Below, piece after piece: positions 7,883 to 16,303 of a stretch of DNA of 64,000 nt. The translations under genes were made by a program, and so were the position numbers. How positions within the stretch are numbered: the stretch's first letter is position 1; every line of letters starts with the position of its first letter. The stretch covers positions 1 through 64,000 of the forward strand of contig DAISJM010000004.1 of the NCBI GenBank assembly GCA_036821485.1. Reading direction: 5' to 3'. The DNA is from DAISJM01 sp036821485 (GTDB lineage Bacteria; Verrucomicrobiota; Kiritimatiellia; CAIQIC01; JAGNIJ01). The notes under the pieces were generated by a model. The model did not search any database. It saw only the letters and a program-made list of their open reading frames with translations, and was not told the DNA's origin.

Positions 7883-8608
7883 ATGGACAAAGACCGCCTG
7901 TTCGCAGAGAAACGCGATCTGATTCAGAACTTCGATTTTGGAAAGAACACCGCCAACGTGTTCGACGACATGCTTGACCGCTCCGTACCTTTCTACGAAG
8001 AAATCCAGAGGATGACCGGCGATCTTTGCGCGGATTTCGCCGTGCCGGGAACCAACATTTACGACCTGGGTTGTTCCACCTGCAACACCTTCTTTGCCAT
8101 CGAGAAGAACATACCGGCCGACTGCACCTGCGTCGGCTTGGACTCGTCTCCGGAAATGATTGAGAAGGCGCGCGAGAAGCTGGCGGCAAGGAAGTTCTCC
8201 AGACCCTTCCAACTGGAACGCTCCGATCTCAACCAGGGCGTCACCATCACCAACGCCTCGGTCGTAATCCTCACGCTGACCCTTCAGTTTGTACGGCCAC
8301 TCTTCCGCCAAAAGGTGATCGAGAGCATCGTGAGCGGACTGAATCCCGACGGATGTCTGATCCTCGTCGAAAAGGTTCTGACGGAGAACTCGACCATCAA
8401 CCGGCTCTTCATCAAACACTATTACGAAATGAAGAAGCGCAACGGCTACACCGAGATGGAGATCGCGCAGAAACGCGAGGCGCTGGAGAATATCCTGATT
8501 CCCTACCACTACGATGAGAATCGGAGACTCCTGCTGGATCATGGATTCAGGGCCTGCGACATCTTCTTCCGCTGGTACAACTTCTGCGGGATTGTGGCCA
8601 TCAAATGA
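7883..8608 (+). CDS. cmoA: Carboxy-S-adenosyl-L-methionine synthase
   Basis: A 241-residue SAM-dependent protein closely following E. coli CmoA: 'FDFGKNTANVFDDMLDRSVP', NIYDLGCSTCNTF, 'GLDSSPEMIEKAREKL', 'VVILTLTLQFV', 'GLNPDGCLILVEK', RNGYTEMEIAQKREALEN and the terminal 'FFRWYNFCGIVAIK'. CmoA makes carboxy-SAM from SAM and prephenate for 5-oxyacetyl modification of wobble uridine-34 in tRNA. The partner CmoB is not next to it; the adjacent gene is a membrane methyltransferase overlapping by 4 bases. The ATG has AAGGGTG seven bases upstream. Confidence 0.92.
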   Translation: MDKDRLFAEKRDLIQNFDFGKNTANVFDDMLDRSVPFYEEIQRMTGDLCADFAVPGTNIYDLGCSTCNTFFAIEKNIPADCTCVGLDSSPEMIEKAREKLAARKFSRPFQLERSDLNQGVTITNASVVILTLTLQFVRPLFRQKVIESIVSGLNPDGCLILVEKVLTENSTINRLFIKHYYEMKKRNGYTEMEIAQKREALENILIPYHYDENRRLLLDHGFRACDIFFRWYNFCGIVAIK

Positions 8609-9426
8609 GTGATACCACTTCTAATTCGGCCCCGGCGCCAGCGCGTCGGATTCACCCCGCGTGGATGCTTGCATCCGGCAACGCCCTTTTCCGCATCCGG
8701 AATGGGCTTTTCCCCGTCATCTACGTACTCCTGGCTCTGTTCACACGCCCGGCACAGTTCATGGGCAATCCGGCTTGGGACAGAATCGTGATGACCATCG
8801 GCGTCCTGATTGCACTCGTCGGGCAGGCCTTCCGCCTGTTCGTCATCGGCTTCGCCTACATCAAGCGTGGCGGCAAGAAACGCAAGGTCTATGCCGAGAA
8901 CCTGGTCGTTGAAGGTCTCTATGCCCACTCGAGGAATCCCATGTACGTGGGTAACTTCCTGATCGCCTGCGGCGCGGGTCTGGTCTACGGCTCGCTCTGG
9001 ATGTATGTGCTGGTGATCCCCTTCTTCGCGTGGGTCTATCTGGCCATCACCGCGGCGGAGGAGCAGTATCTCTTCGAAAAATTCGGGCCCGACTATGAAG
9101 CGTACATGAAGAGCGTGAATCGCTTCATCCCGAACTTCCGCGGCCTGTCGGCCTCGCTTTCCACCTACCACTATCGCTGGCGCACCGTGCTGGCCAAGGA
9201 CTACGGAACGATCTTTTCGACCATCGCGGGCCTCACGGCCATCGTGATGTGGAAGAAGTGCAGCATCTACGGCTGGGAAGCGAAGAAGGGCGAGATCCTC
9301 GCCATCGCGTGGCTCTTCATCCCGTGGGTTCTCTTCTACGGGACCGCCCGGTTCTTGAAACTCACAGGCCGTCTGCAAGAGCCCGGCGACCAAACCGCCA
9401 ACCCCTCCGCTCCCGCACAAACCTGA
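8605..9426 (+). CDS. Isoprenylcysteine carboxyl methyltransferase/PEMT-like membrane methyltransferase
   Basis: A 273-residue protein with about five or six membrane segments. It contains the SAM-binding C-terminal signature of the ICMT/phospholipid methyltransferase superfamily: 'LVVEGLYAHSRNPMYVGNFL', then 'ITAAEEQYLFEKFGPDYEAY' and VNRFIP. Bacterial members methylate lipids or small hydrophobic substrates, and the substrate is not deducible here. It starts inside the cmoA stop (ATGA), so the two are co-translated. The C-terminal 90 residues after the motif hold two further hydrophobic stretches not needed for the core fold. Confidence 0.82.
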   Translation: MSDTTSNSAPAPARRIHPAWMLASGNALFRIRNGLFPVIYVLLALFTRPAQFMGNPAWDRIVMTIGVLIALVGQAFRLFVIGFAYIKRGGKKRKVYAENLVVEGLYAHSRNPMYVGNFLIACGAGLVYGSLWMYVLVIPFFAWVYLAITAAEEQYLFEKFGPDYEAYMKSVNRFIPNFRGLSASLSTYHYRWRTVLAKDYGTIFSTIAGLTAIVMWKKCSIYGWEAKKGEILAIAWLFIPWVLFYGTARFLKLTGRLQEPGDQTANPSAPAQT

Positions 9427-9443
9427 GACGACGGAGAACGCAG

Positions 9444-10145
9444 TCAATTCCCCGCAGACGCCAAGCGACTCCCCGCCACTTCGCGTCCACGCACGACGAA
9501 CTCGACATATCGGCGACTCTTGCGGCCCATCGTGTCCGCGCGCTCGATCAATGTCGTCATCTTCCACTCGGCACCATCCCCATGAAATCTACCCCACTCA
9601 AGAACAGCAGTCTCTGGACCTGCCTTCACATCGATGTATCTTCGGATGAGAGGACATACCCCTGCCTTATCACAATATGGTCTGGGGTTTGGATCAGGCC
9701 CAAGTCGAAGGAGCGCGAGCACGCGCTCCCAGAGGGACAATTCCGCCTTGACCGTCCGGATTCGCAAGGCGGCCGACGGAACGCGTCCAGTGCCGCTGCA
9801 ACGCAGACATTTCGCCTTGCCCGTGGAATTGCAGTAGCTGCAGGCACAGCGACTCTCAACGGTGCCACTTCCACGGCAACAGCGGCATGGCGCACCAAGA
9901 CTGGAACACAAACGCCAGCGATGCTTGCCCGTACCACCGCACTCCGGACACCGCATGAAGGTCTCGACGCTGCCAAACTCTCCACACTTGGGGCACTTGA
10001 GCGATCCTTGCCCCCGACAGTCAGGACAGGAAACAACCGGCGTTCTTTCAACGACAACTATTGGCTGGTTCCGCCCAAAATACCAAAGCGAGCCAACGCC
10101 GGCCACCAACGCAAGAAACAGCAGATCGGACCATCTCGCCCTCAT
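9444..10145 (-). CDS. Membrane-anchored protein with six DnaJ-type Cys motifs
   Basis: A 233-residue protein with a single N-terminal membrane anchor ('LLFLALVAGVGSLWYFG', residues 8-24). Six CxxCxGxG-like motifs follow: CPDCRGQG, CPKCGEFG, CPECGGTG, CRCCRGSG, CSYCNSTG and CLRCSGTG, between about residues 39 and 121. This resembles the zinc-binding central domain of DnaJ, which has four, but J and C-terminal domains are missing. The last 110 residues match nothing I recognise and include 'YIDVKAGPETAVLEWGRF'. The anchor suggests the zinc domain lies in the periplasm, which would be unusual; the orientation is not proven. A strong GGAGGGGG precedes the ATG. Function unknown. Confidence 0.75.
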   Translation of the reverse strand: MRARWSDLLFLALVAGVGSLWYFGRNQPIVVVERTPVVSCPDCRGQGSLKCPKCGEFGSVETFMRCPECGGTGKHRWRLCSSLGAPCRCCRGSGTVESRCACSYCNSTGKAKCLRCSGTGRVPSAALRIRTVKAELSLWERVLALLRLGPDPNPRPYCDKAGVCPLIRRYIDVKAGPETAVLEWGRFHGDGAEWKMTTLIERADTMGRKSRRYVEFVVRGREVAGSRLASAGN

Positions 10146-10361
10146 CCCTCACCCCCTCCCCATGGCGAACCCATGCTATTCAGAAACACGAAATCCGGCA
10201 AGACGGATACTTGAAGTTTCCCGGCTCCCCTTGGCAGAGACGGTTCGCAGAGCCGTCAGTCTTTTGGAACTCCCGCGCGTTCAGACAATGGGGAACACGA
10301 GGTGGAGTCCAACTTCCGCGGACTTCGTCATCTTCCGTTCAGGAAATCTTCCTGCTGCACT

Positions 10362-11531
10362 CTAGATTCTCGCCTGCGTTGTTCCTGGTTTGCGTACGGG
10401 TCCAAGCAGCTTCAGCACGAGGAGTTCCAGCATCAGATCCTTCGGCACGGCGGAGACGAAGAGTTGTTCGTGCGTATCCAGCACCAGTTTCTGCGCGGCG
10501 GAGAGTTGCTCGCGCGTGAATTTCCGCGCCTGCGCACCCAGGATTCCGGCGCGGTACGGGTTGGCCTGCCGCGGATCTTTCGCCAGCCCACCCAACGCCG
10601 CGTCCACGTCCGCGCCCGATCGCCACGCGGCCTTCTGCCACGGCGGACTGCCCTCCAGATTCAGCCACCGGCGATCCATGCATTCGCGGTACAACATCAA
10701 ATCCTTGATGCGATGCTCGAGACCGGCAATAACCGCGACCACGTTCTCACCCTGAAACATCAACTGACGCAAAACTTTCAGCGCTGCCGGAAGATCGCGA
10801 TTCCCCACCGCGTCGGCCAAGTCCCACGCGAGCGCTTCGCGCGCATGTGAGATGATGTCGCGGATGTCATCCACAGTCACTTCACGGCGCTTGCCCATGT
10901 ACACCGCAAGCTTCTCAATCTCCTGCACGATCTGCCGCGTATCCGTCCCCGTCCGCCCCAGCAGTTCCTCCAACACACCCTCGCGCACCGCCAACCCGTG
11001 CTCGCGCATCGCCTGCATGGCGCGATCCCGCGCCTGCTGCTCAACCTTGTAGCCCTGCGCAGGCACCTCGAATTTCGTCACCGCACCGCCTGCCTGGCAC
11101 GCCTTGAAGAACGCCGACCGCCCATCCACCTTGAGCGCGCTGATCACCAGAATCTGCCCCGGCGGCAACCCCTTCTTGATCATCGCTGTCAGATCCTCAA
11201 GCCGCGTCTTAACATCCACGGTTTCCGAGGTCGGCGAGCCGCCGAGAAAATTGGCGTCCTTGAGCCAGACCACCTTGCGCCCACCCATGAACCCAATCGT
11301 CTGCAACGCCTCCACGGCGCGCTGGATCACGCTGACCGCCTCGGCACTGTTGTCCACACGCGCTTCGATGATCTCCAGGCCGAAAGCCTGCTCGGCCGGC
11401 GGGCAAAGCCTGTGAACAAGGTCCTTCGCGGATGTGCTGACGAGATACTCCTCCTCGCCGAACACGAGATGAACCGCCGCGTCCTTGGCAGGCTTGCCTC
11501 CCTCATCGCTCTTCTGGGTCTTTGTCGCCAT
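10362..11531 (-). CDS. holA: DNA polymerase III delta subunit
   Basis: Clamp-loader delta subunit, which opens the sliding clamp. The 389-residue protein follows the family layout: 'HLVFGEEEYLVSTSAKDLVH' at the N-terminus (the usual YxLyGeE-fL start), 'FMGGRKVVWLKDANF', LPPGQILVIS, then 'RTGTDTRQIVQEIEKLAVY', 'DIISHAREALAWDLADAVGNRD' (partly quoted) and 'LMFQGENVVAVIAGLEHRIKDLM'. The ATG at 11531 overlaps the stop of the upstream gene by one base (TGATG), which favours it over a longer form inside that gene. Confidence 0.9.
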   Translation of the reverse strand: MATKTQKSDEGGKPAKDAAVHLVFGEEEYLVSTSAKDLVHRLCPPAEQAFGLEIIEARVDNSAEAVSVIQRAVEALQTIGFMGGRKVVWLKDANFLGGSPTSETVDVKTRLEDLTAMIKKGLPPGQILVISALKVDGRSAFFKACQAGGAVTKFEVPAQGYKVEQQARDRAMQAMREHGLAVREGVLEELLGRTGTDTRQIVQEIEKLAVYMGKRREVTVDDIRDIISHAREALAWDLADAVGNRDLPAALKVLRQLMFQGENVVAVIAGLEHRIKDLMLYRECMDRRWLNLEGSPPWQKAAWRSGADVDAALGGLAKDPRQANPYRAGILGAQARKFTREQLSAAQKLVLDTHEQLFVSAVPKDLMLELLVLKLLGPVRKPGTTQARI

Positions 11532-12478
11532 CAGTCCTTCGTCTCCGAAAGCGTCTTCTCTCTCACTTCGTTTTCCAACCCCTGGAAATCCACGGGCGAG
11601 AAACCGAAGCGCTCCCTCAACACATCCCGCCACGGCGTCCCGGCAGCGACCGCCTGCAGAAATTCGCCCAGTCTGTCGTCGCCCGTCTTCCGCGCGATCG
11701 CCCGCACCAGTTCCTCGGCGCCGCGATAGAATGCCACGCCCGCACCGTGCGTCTCCGGATACCGCCTCATCGCCGTCAACGCGGCAAGCGAGAGCGCATC
11801 CTCAGCCTTCACTGGCGGCAATGCACGAACCAACACCCGCTCAGACGTGGTGTGATACGTCTCGGCAATCCGCCATCCCACATAAGCCGCCGTCCCCTCC
11901 TCCAACCACAGAGGCAACCGGCGACCATGAACACGCCACATCGCCAGGTGCGCCATTTCATGCGGCACCCGCAAGATGGACGCCGGCGCGTTGGTATCCC
12001 TGAACGTGAATACATCATTCTCCAACTGCATGGCGAGGCTGTACTTGCTGGGGTCGGCCGCCTTCTGCACCACGCGCCACGTGCGCGGCTTTTCGATGAT
12101 GAAGTACTGCGCCTTGGGGCGGGAATCGTCGGCAAACCGGCTCTCGGCGGACAACACCCGGGCACGGGCCGGCTCGACATACCACATGGCTTTCTGAAGC
12201 GAAAACTCGGCCTCGCCGACCGATGCGGCGATGGCTTCCTCCGACGCGGCATGAAGAATGAAGTGCGCGCTCTCGGCATGAATCCACGGCCCACCCGCGC
12301 CGAGCACGCGGCGTCCCAACGGTGTCAGTTCGTCCTTCGGCCACTCCCTCCAGCCGCGCACCTCGTAGGACACCACCGCCCGCCCCGACGCGGCGAGACC
12401 GCAGAGCAGCACCACACCCACCGCCAAGATTTTCCGCACGTGGTTATGCATCACACAAAAGCGCCCTTCCGCAGCCAT
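11531..12478 (-). CDS. Secreted peptidase-MA-like zinc metalloprotease (putative)
   Basis: A protein of up to 315 residues with a signal sequence ('ILAVGVVLLCGLAASGRA'). The central part contains 'VPHEMAHLAMW', an HExxH zinc motif, and about 20 residues later 'LPLWLEEGTAAYVGW', whose glutamate is the third ligand of the gluzincin/peptidase-MA type. 'RYPETHGAGVAFYR' downstream resembles the helix found after the active site in these families. The first ATG is used; a second ATG at 12451 would remove nine residues and give a more typical signal peptide. It is transcribed with holA. The substrate is unknown. Confidence 0.7.
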   Translation of the reverse strand: MAAEGRFCVMHNHVRKILAVGVVLLCGLAASGRAVVSYEVRGWREWPKDELTPLGRRVLGAGGPWIHAESAHFILHAASEEAIAASVGEAEFSLQKAMWYVEPARARVLSAESRFADDSRPKAQYFIIEKPRTWRVVQKAADPSKYSLAMQLENDVFTFRDTNAPASILRVPHEMAHLAMWRVHGRRLPLWLEEGTAAYVGWRIAETYHTTSERVLVRALPPVKAEDALSLAALTAMRRYPETHGAGVAFYRGAEELVRAIARKTGDDRLGEFLQAVAAGTPWRDVLRERFGFSPVDFQGLENEVREKTLSETKD

Positions 12479-12489
12479 CCCTCAGTCCC

Positions 12490-12517
12490 TTGACTTGCCC
12501 CCCCGCACTGCTATTCT
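12490..12517 (+). promoter_or_regulatory. Sigma-70-like promoter for the HIT gene
   Basis: TTGACT (12490-12495) and TATTCT (12512-12517) are separated by 16 bases, 38 bases before the HIT start codon, in the 77-base gap between divergent genes. The match is 5/6 and 4/6 to consensus. Confidence 0.4.
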
Positions 12518-12555
12518 GCCCGCAGTCTGCAGTGTAACGCGAGCGATTTCATCCT

Positions 12556-13035
12556 ATGAAAGAGATCTGGGCGCCTTGGCGCATCGAGTATTTTAAGAAG
12601 GCCCGCGTGAAGGGCTGTTTCCTGTGCAAGTCCTTCGCAAGCCGGAAGGATCGCGACAACCTGATCCTTCACCGCGGCAAGACCTGCGCGATCGTGATGA
12701 ATCGCTACCCCTACACCGGCGGGCACCTGATGGTCGCCCCCTACCGCCACATCGCATCGCTGGAAGACATGACCCCGCGCGAGACAGCGGAACTCATGAA
12801 GCTGACCCAGCTCGGCATGCGCTCCCTGAAGAAGGTCGCGTGCCCGCACGGGTTCAACATCGGCATCAACATCGGCGAAGCCGCCGGCGCCGGGCTGAAG
12901 GATCACGTCCACCTGCACATCGTCCCGCGCTGGAGCGGCGACACCAATTTCGTCACCGTTCTGGCCGATGTGCGCGTGGTCCCCCAGGCCCTCGAAGAAC
13001 TCTGGGATCGACTGCGCAAGGTAATGAAACGCTAA
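12556..13035 (+). CDS. HIT-family nucleotide hydrolase/phosphorylase-like protein
   Basis: A 159-residue HIT protein. The histidine triad HVHLHIVPRW places His117, His119 and His121 in line, preceded by NIGINIGEAAGAGLKDHVH. The N-terminus 'MKEIWAPWRIEYF' and a CFLC pair at 21-24 are typical of the zinc-containing Ap4A phosphorylase-like branch of HIT proteins. Members hydrolyse dinucleoside polyphosphates or nucleoside phosphoramidates. A promoter-like TTGACT-TATTCT lies upstream. It is divergent from the peptidase/holA pair. Confidence 0.9.
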   Translation: MKEIWAPWRIEYFKKARVKGCFLCKSFASRKDRDNLILHRGKTCAIVMNRYPYTGGHLMVAPYRHIASLEDMTPRETAELMKLTQLGMRSLKKVACPHGFNIGINIGEAAGAGLKDHVHLHIVPRWSGDTNFVTVLADVRVVPQALEELWDRLRKVMKR

Positions 13036-13078
13036 GCCGGGGGCGAACCGGCCGGGGAAAAAGGGAGTTGTACATTTC

Positions 13079-13801
13079 GTGCCGACAAGCCGCCCATCAT
13101 GGTTGATCCCCGCTGCGTTCCTCGCCGTGCTCCTTTCCACAACCGGCTGCGCGACACAGAAGCTCGTCAACGTCGGCTATCGCCGCATGCATCTCTCCGC
13201 GCCGACGGAAATCATCAAGGCTCCCGACGGTTCTCTTGCGGTGAAGACGCGCGGAACTTACTACAATTTCAACCGCGAGGTCGTACGGGTCACGCCCGAG
13301 AAGTATATCGTCGGCTCGCCCACAGCCGTCCAGAAACTGGTGAAGCGTGGTGTGCGAAACCGCAGGGGCGACAGCATTCCCGCGTCCTATTGGGAGATGC
13401 TCTACACCTGGACCAACATGAGCTTCGTCGCCAACCGCGAATGGAAACTCAGCCCGCGACGGAAAAGCGGCGCCGCGTCGTACGCCAAGTTACCAACCGT
13501 GTTCCGGGAACCCGGCGCCGTACGCATCCAGGCTTCATCCATTCCTGTGGAATACGAATCCGTCGTCTACGAACTCACATTCGCGGAGAACGATATCTGG
13601 TCCGGCTACCGGGGTTGGTCATGGCTGGTACAGGGCGTTCTACAATTGCCCGCGCTCGCGTTCGACCTCGGCACATCCCCTATCCAGATTCCATTCTATG
13701 GAATCCGGTCGTTGATGGCCGACCCGGGCGAACCGCCACCGCCCAACCCGTGGGGAAAGATCCGCGAGCCGTTCATCTCACCCTACAACCCGCCGTTCTG
13801 A
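13079..13801 (+). CDS. Hypothetical lipoprotein
   Basis: A 240-residue protein starting at GTG, with AGGGAG 11 bases upstream. The N-terminus 'IPAAFLAVLLSTTGC' is a lipoprotein signal with the modified cysteine near residue 24. The mature part is basic and aromatic-rich, with a hydrophobic segment 'WLVQGVLQLPALAFDLGTSP' and a proline-rich end ('EPPPPNPWGKIREPF'). The late 'LPALAFDLGTSPIQIPFYGI' run vaguely recalls YceK/DUF1375 lipoproteins, but I would not assign it. It lies 43 bases after the HIT gene and is followed by a pair of palindromes. Confidence 0.65.
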   Translation: MPTSRPSWLIPAAFLAVLLSTTGCATQKLVNVGYRRMHLSAPTEIIKAPDGSLAVKTRGTYYNFNREVVRVTPEKYIVGSPTAVQKLVKRGVRNRRGDSIPASYWEMLYTWTNMSFVANREWKLSPRRKSGAASYAKLPTVFREPGAVRIQASSIPVEYESVVYELTFAENDIWSGYRGWSWLVQGVLQLPALAFDLGTSPIQIPFYGIRSLMADPGEPPPPNPWGKIREPFISPYNPPF

Positions 13802-13807
13802 GCCGGA

Positions 13808-13857
13808 TTTTCCAACCCTTGGAAAAATGGGCTCCGAATTTTCCAAGGTTTGGAAAA
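13808..13857. repeat. Pair of TTTTCCAANNNTTGGAAAA palindromes
   Basis: Two perfect dyads, TTTTCCAACCCTTGGAAAA (13808-13826) and TTTTCCAAGGTTTGGAAAA (13839-13857), each with 8-bp arms and a 3-base centre. Their starts are exactly 31 bp apart (about three helical turns). They fill the gap between two convergent genes. As RNA each could fold into an 8-bp hairpin with a U- or A-run, so they could act as a two-way terminator or a protein-binding site. Confidence 0.7.
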
Positions 13858-13874
13858 AACGCAACCCCGAGCCG

Positions 13875-16151
13875 TTACAGCCTCACCGGCTGCGGGCTCG
13901 TCACGCCGGGATATGACCCGCACGACACGCCCCACGCCAGCGCCCCCCACCGCAATGAAACAATGTAGAATCGGCGCGCGGCCGTGGCGTAGACAGCCAT
14001 GTCATCCATGCCATCCGCATCGTAATCACCCGCCATCGGGACACAGCCCGTGTAGCCGAGATTGTAGCCGACAAGCAGGACGGCATCTGCACCGGTGATG
14101 GGATACTCCGATGCCGTCCGGATGTACCACTTGCCGGTGGCGGCATGGAAGAGCGCGAGGTCGCTGCAACCATCGCCGTCGAAATCGCCGCTTACGGGTT
14201 CGCACCCGCTGAATCCCCACTGGCGTCCCCAGACGATCGGTGCGCCATTGGCCAGCGACCAGATGTACCACATGCCCGTCGGCGGATGGTAGATCGCCAG
14301 ATCGCTCCGGCCATCTCCGTCGTAGTCGCCGGACACAGGAATGGCACCACGCCAGCCGAAGTTGAAACCGAGCGCGATGTTGAAATTGCCGAACGGCGCC
14401 CGGATATACCAGTTACCGGTGTTCGTATCCCAGACGGCAAAATCATCGATGCCGCTGCCATCATAATCGCCCGCCACAGCGCGCGTGCCGCGGAAACCCC
14501 AATTGTAGGCCCACAGGGGCGCTGAACCGTCATCGAGCAGGACGTACCACATACCCACGCTGGGATCATAGACGGCCTCGTCACCCCGATTGTTCTTGTT
14601 GAATCGCGCGGGCAACGGGGTCACCCCCGGATAGCCGAAGGCATTGTTCCACTCCTGATCGCTGGCCAATATCTTCGTATACCAGGTGCCCCGATCATAG
14701 ACCTTCAGCTCGGCGGTTCCGTCTGCGTTCAAATCGTCGTTCGCCGGCGCGCAGTACTCATACGCGCCGCAGTCGGGCGCGAAGCCCGTGATTCTCGGAT
14801 TGCCCTGCATGTCATAGTCGGCCGCTGTCCATGCGGCAATGCAGGCATCGTAGAGGGGCGATGTGGGGCTCAACCTGAAATCGAGGTACATATCCCGAAA
14901 GCCCGGGGCACCCTGGAAGATGGTCCCTGCGTGCGCGGGGATGGACGGTGTGCAGCAGTAGTTGTAAAAGCCGCCGGTACCGCCATCGTTGATGTTGGCG
15001 GAGCCAAACCCGGCGGTGTTGTAATAAATGATGCTGTTGTAGGTAGTCCCGCCATCCTGGCAGAACGTGCCGCCGCCCATCATGTAGATGGCCGTGTTCC
15101 ACACGACAGTTCCGTGCATCATGTAGCCGCCGTTTTCCATGCAGACCCCGCCGCCATAGTACAAGGCAGTGTTGCCTCTGATCAGCGCGCTGTTGATGGT
15201 GCCGCCGCCGGACGTTGCCACACCGCCGCCCCGATCGCTGGCGTAGTTGTATTCGATTCTGCAGTTCTCGACGAAGGTCTGGCTGCCCTCGAGGTAGACG
15301 CCACCACCCTTGCCCTCAGGCCACGCCGCTACGGTCTTGTTGTCCCTGATCAGGCACCGCTTCACCATTCCCGTTTCGATGATGGCCACGCCGCCGCCCC
15401 GGTTGGTGCCCACATTCCCGCTGATGACACAATTTCGGACCTCGCCGCCCTGGTAGAGGTGTACGCCACCGCCATTCTGTTCCGTGGAGTTGTCCCATAT
15501 CTTGCAGTACTCCACCAGGCCCGCTCCGCGCATCCCCACACCACCGCCCCAGTTGAGCGCGGATCCGTACAAGGTGTTGCTGAAGATGTTACAATTGCGG
15601 ACCGTGCCGCCGTACTGAAGCGCCACGCCACCACCCTCGTCATCACCATGGCAGTTCGAGATTTCTGAATTCTCCAGCAGACCGCCACTGCGAATCACGA
15701 CGCCACCGCCACTCAGACCGGCACTGCACCGCGTGATCCGGCAGCCGCGGACCGTGCCACTGCCGTCGATGTACACGCCGCCACCGTCATTGCCCGGCGC
15801 ACGCCCCTGCGTGATGTTGAAATTCTCCACCACGCCATTGCCCGTAAGATTGATGCAGCGGAACGTGCTGCTCCCCTGGATCGTGGCGCCAAGGACGTTG
15901 GCGCTGCGCAGGATGATGCCGCGGCTGACGGTGAGCGTGGCGGGCAGCGCGTAGATGCCGTTGTTCACCAGCACAAGTTCGCCATTGGCGGCTGCATTGA
16001 CCGCGGTCTGTATGTCGCGTGCGGCGCGGGCCCACGTGTTGTAGGGCGGAGTGTTCCCGCCGGTTGGTGAGACGTAACGTGTTGCTTCAGCGGACAGGAC
16101 AAGGGACAAGACCACACAAGACACAATCCATGCGCCAAGTGATGCTCTCAT
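13875..16151 (-). CDS. Secreted beta-helix protein with C-terminal FG-GAP/VCBS-type repeats
   Basis: A 758-residue exported protein. Signal peptide 'MRASLGAWIVSCVVLSLVLS' is followed by 'RYVSPTGGNTPPYNTWARA', typical of secreted parallel beta-helix proteins. Residues of about 60-430 form a right-handed helix with coils marked by repeated GGGV (for example 'NCHGDDEGGGVALQYGG'), as in chlamydial polymorphic outer-membrane-protein-like and pectate-lyase-like folds. After 'GAYEYCAPANDDLNADG' come about five FG-GAP-like units of the type 'VAGDYDGSGIDDFAVWD...GNWYI' (calcium-binding D-x-D-x-D loops). The ATG at 16151 has AGGAG six bases upstream. No sorting tag is seen. Probably surface-attached or released; ligand unknown. 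Confidence 0.85.
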   Translation of the reverse strand: MRASLGAWIVSCVVLSLVLSAEATRYVSPTGGNTPPYNTWARAARDIQTAVNAAANGELVLVNNGIYALPATLTVSRGIILRSANVLGATIQGSSTFRCINLTGNGVVENFNITQGRAPGNDGGGVYIDGSGTVRGCRITRCSAGLSGGGVVIRSGGLLENSEISNCHGDDEGGGVALQYGGTVRNCNIFSNTLYGSALNWGGGVGMRGAGLVEYCKIWDNSTEQNGGGVHLYQGGEVRNCVISGNVGTNRGGGVAIIETGMVKRCLIRDNKTVAAWPEGKGGGVYLEGSQTFVENCRIEYNYASDRGGGVATSGGGTINSALIRGNTALYYGGGVCMENGGYMMHGTVVWNTAIYMMGGGTFCQDGGTTYNSIIYYNTAGFGSANINDGGTGGFYNYCCTPSIPAHAGTIFQGAPGFRDMYLDFRLSPTSPLYDACIAAWTAADYDMQGNPRITGFAPDCGAYEYCAPANDDLNADGTAELKVYDRGTWYTKILASDQEWNNAFGYPGVTPLPARFNKNNRGDEAVYDPSVGMWYVLLDDGSAPLWAYNWGFRGTRAVAGDYDGSGIDDFAVWDTNTGNWYIRAPFGNFNIALGFNFGWRGAIPVSGDYDGDGRSDLAIYHPPTGMWYIWSLANGAPIVWGRQWGFSGCEPVSGDFDGDGCSDLALFHAATGKWYIRTASEYPITGADAVLLVGYNLGYTGCVPMAGDYDADGMDDMAVYATAARRFYIVSLRWGALAWGVSCGSYPGVTSPQPVRL

Positions 16152-16255
16152 GATGCTCCTCAGGTGAAGAAGGACCTCCCGGGCCAATGCCCGCTATCAC
16201 CGGAATCGATACCCCCCCGTTGCTTCGTGGTTAAGTACGCCCGGCTCGTTAGGCA

Positions 16256-16284
16256 TTGACGCTGCTGGGGGTGTAGGATTTACT
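16256..16284 (+). promoter_or_regulatory. Sigma-70-like promoter for the phoH operon
   Basis: TTGACG (16256-16261), a 17-base spacer and TTTACT (16279-16284), 19 bases before the phoH ATG. It sits in the 152-base divergent gap and would leave a very short leader. Confidence 0.45.
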
Positions 16285-16303
16285 GAACCCCAGACGGATA
16301 CCT

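Noticed and set aside
8539..9567. A 342-codon minus-strand open frame
   Set aside because: It is antisense to the ICMT-like methyltransferase gene; no domain or ribosome binding site.
10228..10253. GACGG/CCGTC hairpin downstream of holA
   Set aside because: The stem is only 5 bp and lacks a T-run on either strand, so I do not call a terminator.
11571..11588. A third TTTTCCAA...TGGAAA-like dyad
   Set aside because: It is imperfect and lies inside coding sequence, so it is probably a chance match.
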